Source: Channallabes apus (Eukaryota > Chordata > Actinopteri > Siluriformes > Clariidae). From it: a stretch of DNA of 64,000 nucleotides. The notes below the pieces were generated by a model. The model did no database searches and was not told the origin of the DNA. It was given only the letters and a program-made list of their open reading frames with translations. Positions 55,891-64,000 of the stretch are shown here, piece by piece. Where the stretch lies: positions 26,013,325-26,077,324 of the forward strand of contig CM060104.1 in NCBI GenBank assembly GCA_030522415.1, written 5' to 3'. Both the position numbers and the translations under genes were made by a program. Every line of letters begins with the position of its first letter. Within the stretch, counting starts at the first letter, position 1.

Positions 55891-56133
55891 TACCCCTATC
55901 TCACCTGCACGGTCTCGCGCTGTGGCCGTAGGCTTGATCATGATTCACCCCGAGTTTTTGCGCTGTGATTACGTTTCCATCTTTCCGCGTGAAAAATTCA
56001 ACGTTTAATTTTTTGCTGGTCCTCGCGGAAGCTTGCAGACCTTCGCGGAACTTCGCGGAACGTTAAAGGAACGTCGTGGGCAATCGCGGCAGCTCACGGA
56101 GATGAGTCCGGCCACACAGGTGAGAGAGGGGTA
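55891..56133. mobile_element. Harbinger-like MITE with TTA duplication
   Basis: The ends are TACCCCTATCTCACC and GGTGAGAGAGGGGTA, flanked by TTA at 55888-55890 and 56134-56136. The interior is rich in TTCGCGGA/TCCGCGAA words. Confidence 0.7.
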
Positions 56134-56136
56134 TTA

Positions 56137-56320
56137 GGTACCGTGATCCGCCTCGAGTGACCGGCCGACGGTCCGCGAAGATCTGCAAGGTCCGTGAGCT
56201 TCCACATGTTAAACATGTTTATTTTTTTTGCGTGGTAAAATGGAAACGTAATAACAGCACCAAAACTCGCGCTGAATCATAATGAACCGCACTTACGGCC
56301 CCGCGTGTGAGATAGAGGTA
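56137..56320. mobile_element. Second, partial copy of the same MITE
   Basis: It lacks the left terminus but ends in TGTGAGATAGAGGTA followed by TTA (56321-56323). Together with the neighbour it forms a 430-base unit whose outer ends are inverted repeats. Confidence 0.6.
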
Positions 56321-56628
56321 TTAAACCTCCACTCTGTCAACTCATCGTATTCATTCCATAAGTGTGCTATACAACCCCAACAACTGACATGTTTCACATT
56401 GTTTCTGAAGCTGGTGAAGAGAAAATTCAGAGTGTTATCAGAGTGAAGAGTGTTATCAGCTGTTTGTCAATCAACTATGATTGTAAACCCGGTTCGTTTC
56501 ACCGCCACAGGTTACATGAAAATATTAGCGATATTAATTAATTAATTAATTATTATATTTGTCTATTATGGCATGTTATTGTTAAGTTAACCCATGTCGA
56601 AATAAACGCTATTAAAAGAATTTAGTGC

Positions 56629-57613
56629 TGTCACATTCTGCCATGGTGTTGGACTGTGGGCGGGGTGTTGAGGCATAGATGCAGAGGGGATGCAGTGAAA
56701 CGCAAAGAGTCTTTAATAATAATCAAACAAACAAAAAGCAAACATGAACATGAACTAAGGAGGTTGGCTAAAAACATGGAGCATACGAAACAGAACTCAA
56801 ACACTTAGACATAAAACTAGGGATTACACAACTCATATACAATACAGACATGGGGACACAAACAGGACGAGACAAGACATACTAAACAGCCTAGAGGACT
56901 AAACACATGGGACTATACAGGCAAGGGATAAACAAACACAAGACAGGCTTGGCTAGGTCTATTGGCTGAGCTGCACATTAGCTGCTAAGCTAGCTCATAG
57001 CTAATCAGACTAATGGCTACACCAGCCAGTAGCCTGAGACACAAGGGAATGAACAGACAAGGTACACAGCAGACTAGGTATGAAACAGACTAAGAACTCT
57101 AAAGGTTAGTGGCTAAAGATGTTAGTACCTAAACAGACTAAGAGCTAAGCAGACAATGAGACTAGACAGACACGAAGACTAGACAGACTAAGATCTAGAC
57201 ATGTTAGTATCACCCTCATTAGTATTGAAACAGACTACTAGCTAAACATGCAATGGGGGTTACTTACACAAAAGGGTAAACACAAAAGGCTAATTCTCCT
57301 AGAGGCTAATCCTGCTAGGAGACACAGAGACAAAGAGACATAAACTAAATCAAAGCAAATACAAACTTAAAGAGCTCCAGAAACTAAATGCCAACTATAA
57401 TGAAATCAAACTAAAACAAGGAAACAAAACCCACATAACAGAAATTAATGCTCGACCCAGCTTCCCAGAACAAACAGGTATTTATGCTTATACTAATTGC
57501 ATCCTCGGTTCAGCTGGGCATCTGCGTCAGCTGACCGAGGTGCCTTCTGGGAAATTGGGTCTACAACAAAAACTACAAATTAAAACACTGCCCTCTAGTG
57601 GGCAACCCTCACA
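56629..57613 (-). mobile_element. LTR-like insertion (solo LTR candidate)
   Basis: The 985-base insertion begins TGTCACATTCTGCC and ends CCCTCACA, flanked by AGTGC on both sides (56624-56628 and 57614-57618). TG...CA ends with a 5-bp duplication are typical for LTR elements. Read on the minus strand, a TATA-like CATAAATACC precedes an ATTAAA signal, the order expected in an LTR. No internal coding region is present. Confidence 0.6.
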
Positions 57614-57890
57614 AGTGCAATGTTTAATTTGCATAGAAAGTGCCGTCTTTCTTAACGCTGTCATGCAAAAGGAGTGAAAAATCGATTTCTGAGTCACCGA
57701 TGTCCGCTAATTCAGGACCTTCACTGTAGACAGCGCCGGGTAACGTCGGACGTAAGAGGCAGCGACTTAAGAAGACTCCTAAGAGACAGTTCGAGAAATA
57801 CACTTAGAAAAGTTATCACTTTACGTAAGATATATCTTAAGAGTCTACTTAGCGCGCGAATAGTGTGCGTTATCGAGAAACCGGGCCCTG

Positions 57891-58435
57891 TTCTTTATCT
57901 AGGGTAGATTCATAACATTCATATATTAAAGCTTTAGATTTAAATACTCACTGTGTGTCTCTTGTCAATGTTTTGCTTTTATTTTCACAAATTCTAATTT
58001 CACATTTATGAAAATTGAGAGTAAATTCAAATTCAGAGGACACCTGTCCAGAAAATGTTCACTTTCACCTTGTTCCCTGTTTTCCCTTCAGTGTGAGCAA
58101 CACTGTGTGTGTTAGTTTATAGTGCAACTATTTTCCTTTCATTATCATAAGGTATTTACACATTTTTTTAATCAGTAATTTGTAATGAAATATATATTTT
58201 AAAGTGTACATTGCATTGACAAAGGATTTATTACGCAGTCATTTGACACATAGACTACATTTCTCAGAGTTTTCAGTCCCTGTAAAACCGATTATCATGT
58301 GAGGTTTATATTGATGCCTCATGCGACGAGTCCCCTTGGTTTTAGGCTTTCCATGTCCCTATACAGGATGAGTGGTGTAGAAAATGAGTGAGAATGTGAA
58401 TTAATAAGTTTATTTTAAATAATACAATAAATTCC
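57891..58435. other. Intergenic DNA, nothing recognised
   Basis: AT-rich; a short V-SINE-tail-like block (CTATACAGGATGAGTGGTGT) lies near 58360. Confidence 0.45.
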
Positions 58436-60118
58436 AATTAATTAAATAAAATTTTATTTTTATAGCGCTTTTAACAATTGACATTGTCGCAAAGCAGATT
58501 TACACAATCGAAAGAATTATTTAATGTTGTTTGAGATGTGAACGTGTATGAATCAAAATGATAAGACTGCCCCTGATGAGCATGTGGACGGCGGCGACAG
58601 TGGCAAGGAAAAACTCCCTGCGATGGTAATAGGAAGAAACCTTGACAGGAACCAGATTCAAAAGGGAACCAATCCTCATCTGGGTGAAACGGATAGCAGG
58701 GATTGATTCGCAGTCATACTGTGTGTTAGGAGGCTGGAAGTTCAGTATAACAGGAGTTGTGTTTAATTTAAAATCCAGTTAATTATCGAAGGCTCAGGTA
58801 GACTGCAGGAAACTACAGTCCTGAACTATCAAGTGACTGAAGGCACAAGTCCTCAGAGAACAGCTGTCTGCATCAGCTAAGGACAGGACTGTCCCCAGTC
58901 ACCACATGAGATCTCCAACCAGAAGCAGGACACTAGGATGAGTCAGCCAGTTCCAGGGGGCAGAGGGGGTCTGGATCACTGGCAGCTCAGGAGCAGCAGT
59001 ATAGCTCAACAGAGAGACAGGTAGAGGGAAAGAGATAGAGGGAGAGAGAGAGAGATGTAAAGATGTAAGATGTAAAGATGTAAAGCAATGTATCTGAGAT
59101 GTAAAGCAAACAATCACCTCACCGTCAACAAAGATGAGTGATCAATGAGAGTGAGGAAGACAGCATCTAAACATATCAGTTCACCATAATACTCTACGTC
59201 CATGAGTCCCCCAGATCTGCTCCTTTACCTTATGGCAAATCTATTTATAAAAATGCTTGGCTAAATAAATAGATTTTTAGTCTAGACTTAAACACTGAGA
59301 CTGTGTCTGAGTCCCGAAAACTATTTGGAAGACTATTCCATAATTTTGGGACTTTATAAGAAAAAGCTCTGTCCCCTGTTGATGGTTTCCAAATACCTTG
59401 TACTGACAAGCAGCTTGCATCCTTAGATCGAAGTAGACGTGGCAGATTGTAGACACAACCATTTAATGTTTTATATGTCAAGAGTAGTATTTTAAAATCA
59501 ATGCGAAATTTCACAGGGAGCCATTGCAGTGTGGATAAGATAGGGGTGATGTGCTCGTATTTTGTTATTTTCAATAAGAGTGGAGAGATACAATGATCTA
59601 GCATGACTGAGAGCTTTTTCATAGTTCAAGATGCTCTCCTTTCATGCTATTTGGAATACTTGCAATTTAGTTTGACGCCATTTGCATTCTAATTTCCAAG
59701 AGGTTTGTTTATATTGTGGTCATTACACAAGGGAGCAACTTTCTTATCTCTAATAATTTTTCTTTTAACTGGAGCTACATTATCTAAGGTACAACGAAAT
59801 GTTGACTCTAAATATTCAGTTGCCTGATCGAGTTCTGTGGAGTCAGATGGCGATCCAGTCAAAATTGATCCGACAGGTTATTTATAAAGCTCTGTGTGGT
59901 ATTTGATGTGAATCTATGTTTAATGTGGTAGCGCGCCATAGTGTGTACATTATTACTATAACACACTTTAATCGAGACAAGACAGTGGTCTGAGATAGCT
60001 TCAGACTGTGGAATTGTGGTTATATTTCTTATATTTATTCCTACGGAGTCCAGTATGGACATAAATGCTGTTCTCAGAGGGTCATCTGGATTCTCAAAAT
60101 GAATATTAAAGGCTAGAG
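58436..60118 (-). pseudogene. L2 LINE, minus-strand copy lacking RT
   Basis: Read from 60118 downward it contains the endonuclease end (ISDHCLVSIKV, MARYHIKHRF), the linker, and then directly the C-terminal region ([38 protein letters not shown]) and the 3' UTR ending near 58436. The reverse-transcriptase part is missing by internal deletion. Confidence 0.85.
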
Positions 60119-60120
60119 CA

Positions 60121-60160
<40 letters not shown>

Positions 60161-60720
60161 TGCATTTTATTTAAAGGCGCCTTTCTGAACACACAAGGAC
60201 ACCTTACAGCAAAACATCCAATAAAATAGTAACTATATAAAAATGAGATTATAAAATTTACAATATAAATACATCCATCACACATTAAAATAAAACAAAG
60301 AAAGCTGCAATTCACACGTAAGCCTTAGTAAAAAATTTTTAAAAACGGGATTTAAAAATATGAAGACTGTCACTGTTCCGTATGTTGTGGGGGAGCGAGT
60401 TCCACAACCGAGGTGCCACAAAACTTAAAGTTCTCGCTCCCATTTTACTTAAGCGAATGTGCAGCGGCACGAGAGAAATAGAGTGACTCGATCTAAGAGA
60501 ACGAGAAGGAGTGTAAATGTTTAAAAGATCGGTGAGATACGGAGGAGCCAAACTATGTAGAGCCTTAAATGTAAGAAGCAAAATTTTAAAATCAATACGG
60601 TACTTAACTGGGAGCCAGTGTAATTGCTGTAAAATTGGAGTGATGTGCTCACGTAGAGGAGTCCTGGACAAGACGCGAGCCGCTGAATTTTGGACCAATT
60701 GAAGTTTATTTAAAAAAATT
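60119..60720 (-). pseudogene. Second L2-type LINE family, 3' part
   Basis: The minus-strand translation is [47 protein letters not shown] and APRLWNSLPHNIRNS, an L2-type C-terminus distinct from the copy at 58436. The (AAT)n array at 60121-60161 is its 3' tail. Its 5' end adjoins sequence that leads into a (GGAT)n array. Confidence 0.8.
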
Positions 60721-60808
60721 AACGCTTTAAACGCTTTAAAAAATGGAAAGGGAAGTTTGGGGTTTGCTGCTGGAACTGCTACCCCCGCGACCCGACTTTG
60801 GATAAGCA

Positions 60809-60852
60809 GTTGAAGATGGATGGATGGATGGATGGATGGATGGATGGATGGC
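60809..60852. repeat. (GGAT)n array
   Basis: Eleven GGAT units follow GCGACCCGACTTTGGATAAG, which looks like the tail of another retroelement. From 60853 to 61661 nothing was recognised. Confidence 0.85.
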
Positions 60853-61484
60853 ATTTAAAATATTTTTGACCCACACATGTAGGTGAAGCCACAAAATCTA
60901 ATTAAAAAACAAAACCTCTTCTTTAAATTGAGAATGGAATTATACAAATTGGGTAAAGAACTTGTCTTTTATACTCATTAAAGCTATCAGTTATTTTGAA
61001 AACTCCCGTGTTAAACTGAATCCTTCATTTTCTTCGCGTCTCCGCTGAGAGGATTTGTGCGTACTGTATGTATCAAACCTTCAGTTCTCTTCTTTTTGAA
61101 ATAGATCAAAAGCTGTTAGGAGGTTAGTAGCAAATTCACAATATAAGGAGGTAACACTTAAATGGCAGGAGTTCAGATAGTTTGAGACAGTCTTAAGTAT
61201 CTCTTATTTATCATAAGTTAACTCAAATAAGTAAAAAACTAACAAAAAAAATCACAAGTATTCTAGTTTATTTAAATTTGGTTAGAACATGGTATAAGGA
61301 GTATCATGTTGACATAATGCAAAATAATAATGGAGGAGAGAAGTTATTGGAAATGAAAGTCCATTTGATCCATAATTAAACCGCAGTTGTTAGAAGACCT
61401 ATATTTAGCTAGACAATACAATTAAAATTAATATTACTGTCAATTTTGTAACAATTGTCATTTTTCTCTGCTATAGAAAGGTTA

Positions 61485-62042
61485 GATAGAATAGATAGAT
61501 AGAATGCAGCGTCTGATTAGTGTGGGTTTATAATGACATTTTGGGGTGGGGGTCAAGATGTATAGGTGTTTTAGAGGATGTAGAATGTGTGATCTGGCAG
61601 TTTATTGGAGTTGATGATGTTTATGCTGAACTGTGATTGTACATAAAATATATTATTCAAATTTATTCCAAAACCTAACTGAGAGTTTATATTAAAATAT
61701 TGTAGGGTTCACACTGATCAGACTTCTACCATGACATTAGACATCTAAAGTAAAGAATGCCATGGTGGTGAAGGGGCACAGAACACCCCCAGAGGACTTG
61801 AGTAGACGAGCCAGAAAGGGCCAGAGCTTCCCTTGGTGGGACAAGGGGAACCTACAAAATACTGGACATAATGTTTTGTATTATAATGTTCTGGTTGATT
61901 GGTGCACACTGCTCAAGAAAGTATATAAATATTACTGTTCAAGTAATTAAAGTTGAGTTCTAGAGAAGTAGAGAAATTCTGACTTTGTTGTAGACCATCT
62001 GATTATCACTGAATGAGAAAAGGAAGAGATCAGTTTCAGCTC
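61485..62042 (-). other. Downstream region of the 62043 exon
   Basis: This would be the 3' UTR of the minus-strand gene. AATAAA candidates on the minus strand are at 61662-61667 and 61601-61606. No repeat was recognised. Confidence 0.3.
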
Positions 62043-62117
62043 TCACAGCTGTTCTTCAAAAGCTTTGGACTGTAAGAGCTTATCCTCATCATCCTCTGTG
62101 TGTGAGACCTTCTGTAT
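62043..62117 (-). CDS. Terminal coding exon of an unidentified gene
   Basis: On the minus strand a strong acceptor (TTTTCTCTTTCTTTACAG) is followed by a 25-codon frame, starting IQKVSHTEDDEDK and ending SKAFEEQL before TGA. The exon is acidic and hydrophilic, without a domain. If the donor exon ends in phase 0 this is the C-terminus of a protein encoded beyond 64000. I do not recognise the gene, and no upstream exon is seen in 62118-64000. A ccdc78 upstream exon is excluded by the stop. Confidence 0.5.
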   Translation of the reverse strand: MQKVSHTEDDEDKLLQSKAFEEQL

Positions 62118-62256
62118 CTGTAAAGAAAGAGAAAAGGGCAAGATGATCCAATTTAATCAGAATCAATTATCAGATTCCTTACAAGAAACATCAGTGTCAC
62201 ACAACACAGAATAACAGATTCAAGTGCACAAATTACAAAAACATAAATATCATGGT

Positions 62257-62791
62257 CAGAGGTGGAAAGTAATGAATTACATTTACTCGCATTACTGTAA
62301 TTGAGTAGATTTACTCAAGAGAAATACATTTACTGGCATTAATGTAATTGAGTAGATTTTTTGTGTACTTCTACTTTTTAAAGTAGTTTTAAAAATCTGT
62401 AATTTTACTTTTACTTAAGTATTGTTTTGTTTAAAGTATTGTACTTCACTACATTTCAAATCATATTCGTTACCGAGTAAAAAATAAATGAACGAAAATG
62501 AAAAATAATACAAATAGTACAACGGGAAGGTAAAAAATTGCACGGCGGAAACCACTGCAGTGGTACAGACACAGCTGAAAGTGAAATGCCACTTTATGAT
62601 CAAAACCCTGGTCATATTTAAGCGACCACTTTGATTTCAAGCACAACAAAGGGAACAGATTTATTATGCGAGGGTGTCCCCCCCCCCCCTAGTTTTTTAT
62701 AAGGGAAACTTTACTTGTACTTCAGGAAATGTTCACTGAAGTAACAGTACTTTTACTTAAGTACCAAATTTTATTACTCATTCCACTTCTG
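62257..62791. mobile_element. hAT-type MITE with perfect 8-bp duplication
   Basis: The ends are CAGAGGTGGAAAGTAATGAA and, inverted, CAGAAGTGGAATGAGTAATA. ATCATGGT is present on both sides (62249-62256 and 62792-62799) without mismatch. The interior repeats TTTACTTAAGTA-like words at both ends and has a (C)10 run near 62680. It lies in the intron before the unidentified terminal exon. Confidence 0.85.
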
Positions 62792-62802
62792 ATCATGGTT
62801 TT

Positions 62803-63105
62803 GGTTTAATTTATTTATATAGCACATATACAATAGCCATGGGACTGACCAAAGTGCTGTACGTACATTTTATAACAGTTCATTAAATAAAAGTACACGA
62901 TTACAGCCTAAAAAAAAAGAAACAGAACAGAAACACATTTTTTTAAAATGTGAAAACAAATGGGTTTTTAAAAGGGATTTAAAAATAGTAAGACTAGGAA
63001 CCAAACAGATTTCAACTGGCAAGTCATTCCAAAGACGAGGCCCAATTACCGAAAAAGCACGGTCACCTCTACGCTTGAGTCTGGTTCTGGTCACTGGATC
63101 TCAAA
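62803..63105 (-). pseudogene. L2-type LINE 3' end, third family
   Basis: The minus strand encodes RTRLKRRGDRAFSVIGPRLW followed by NDLPVEICLVPSL and FKSLLKTHLFSHF, the end of an L2 polyprotein. Its 3' UTR ends near 62803 (GTGCTATATAAATAAATTAA). 5'-truncated. Confidence 0.75.
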
Positions 63106-63171
63106 CTTCTCAGGGGGGTTTATTGGTGCAGCAATTCAGATAAATAGATAGGTGTTTGGAATTCTCCGTAA

Positions 63172-63300
63172 TCAAATTCAAATTCAAATTTTATTTGTCA
63201 CATACACAGTCATACACAATACGATATGCAGTGAAATGCTTAGACAAGATCCAAGATCGTCGTAAGATACAGCAAATAGTTTGTTGTAAAAGTAAGAAAA
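63172..63300 (-). mobile_element. LINE 3'-end fragment
   Basis: TTTTATTTGTCACATACACA, CAGTCATACACAATACGATA and GCAGTGAAATGCTTAGAC match the fragment at 49495. Nothing further is recognised in 63301-63755, although a short minus-strand frame crosses it. Confidence 0.45.
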
Positions 63301-63785
63301 TGTAATCTACAAGATGCTGGAAAAATAGAACAAGAGACAAAGATATCATCAGACTTCTGTTGTGAGTGAAAATTCAAACTAAAGATACGCGCCAAACATT
63401 TTCAAAACAAAAAATGTTATTGATTTAAAAACAAATAATAAAATTTAAAAATATATTCTAAATTGAACAGGCAACCAATGAAGTCACATGATCCCTTTTT
63501 TTCTTTTGTAAGAGAAATTTAGCAGCGGCGACCAATTGGAGACAGAAATTTGGGATTACAGATGCCATAATAAAGAGAATTGCATAAAAATCATAAAAAT
63601 GTAAAAAATCTGGAATTAGTAGAGGGGAAGCCATTATTTTTGGGTGAAACATACTACATACAGTCACCAGGTTTATTACTGTACAAATCACAAGATACAG
63701 AATCTTCTCTGAAGTGTATAAAGAGATATTAAACCTCCAAATGACTGTTACTCTTTGAGTGTGTGTGTGTGTGTTTGTGTGTGTG

Positions 63786-63972
63786 TTGTGTACTTTGTTT
63801 GTCTCATTGGTAATAACGCACGCACAGCAGAGTTCGGTCATAGACTTCTCACTTTAATCAGTACACACAAACTTTAACCTGAACAGGTGGTGCATGCGCA
63901 GTATGTCTGTGGGCGTACCCGCTACATAAAACTAAGTGGGGTGGCCTAGGCTGAACCATCCACTGCATATAC
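63786..63972 (-). mobile_element. LTR of a retrotransposon entering from the right
   Basis: On the minus strand the purine run AAGAAGGGGGA (polypurine tract, 63972-63982) is followed by TGTAGTATATGCAGTGG, the start of an LTR. ATTAAAGTGAGAAGTC about 120 bases later can serve as polyadenylation signal. The LTR probably ends near GTACACAACA at 63786, beside a (TG)n. The internal part lies beyond 64000, so family and target duplication cannot be checked; a Ty3/gypsy-type element is likely. Confidence 0.6.
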
Positions 63973-64000
63973 TACATCCCCCTTCTTAAGCTATAAATGA

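Larger units (their letters stand above)
55001..57887. mobile_element. Harbinger-like transposon, 2.9 kb, with insertions
   Basis: The terminal repeats are GGCCCGGTTTCTCGA and its inverse TCGAGAAACCGGGCC (one base differs), flanked by CTG at 54998-55000 and 57888-57890. A 3-bp duplication fits the PIF/Harbinger superfamily. Subterminal CTTAAG/CTAAGTA motifs repeat at both ends. No transposase ORF is seen. Two MITEs and an LTR-like element lie inside. Confidence 0.7.

Overview
The window is a repeat-rich piece of a teleost fish nuclear genome, and the lineage cannot be narrowed with confidence. The evidence is spliced vertebrate genes, L2-type LINEs, Tc1/mariner and hAT DNA transposons, DANA/V-SINE-like and other tRNA-derived SINEs, and a very high density of (CA)n/(TG)n microsatellites. 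The V-SINE copies fit an ostariophysan-like fish but do not prove it. Most of the sequence is transposon debris and simple repeats.

Three host gene loci are supported. (1) metrn (meteorin), + strand, four coding exons between 18005 and 20987, 291 aa. (2) ccdc78, - strand, thirteen coding exons read from 54401 down to 39688, 519 aa. Every splice phase agrees and the exon lengths sum to 1560 nt. The identification rests on blocks I recognise from the human protein: the ISK-LV-QI block, the EAEIF block, the SRE...Y-KRL-LS block and the LQEYVD-HLGRYK block. (3) A terminal coding exon of an unidentified - strand gene at 62043-62117, whose body lies beyond the right edge. From memory, human METRN and CCDC78 are also close neighbours on 16p13.3 in convergent orientation, so the linkage looks ancient. 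The small gene between them in human (ANTKMT/FAM173A) was not found in the 18.7 kb gap here.

Layout. 1-4.4 kb: V-SINE, microsatellites, a GGAT tetranucleotide. 4.4-7.8 kb: a nearly full but broken L2 LINE. 8.5-11.2 kb: a Tc1 remnant, then a complete Tc1-type transposon with an open 340-aa DD34E transposase. 11.8-13.4 kb: a composite hAT element with a broken BED finger and a visible 8-bp target duplication. 13.4-17.6 kb: AT-rich DNA with LINE and mariner fragments. 17.6-22.8 kb: metrn. 23.6-24.8 kb: a large palindromic transposon pair. 26-39 kb: SINEs, a 16-bp minisatellite, a hAT nested in a mariner-like element, and an inverted ~200-bp duplication carrying an RFX-like X-box. 39.7-54.4 kb: ccdc78, with introns filled by nested hATs, L2, SINEs and an RTE-like LINE. 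55-57.9 kb: a Harbinger-like element with nested MITEs and an LTR-like insertion. 58.4-63.1 kb: L2-type LINEs, the unidentified exon and a hAT MITE. 63.8-64 kb: an LTR end with polypurine tract, entering from the right.

The most distinctive observation is that dinucleotide repeats directly abut several splice sites in both genes: metrn exon 3 acceptor, and ccdc78 exon 4 donor (which is also a GC donor), exon 6 acceptor, exon 9 donor and exon 13 acceptor. I did not find a new multi-gene system. The novelty is in transposon architecture and splice-site context. All calls come from reading the sequence; no database search was run.
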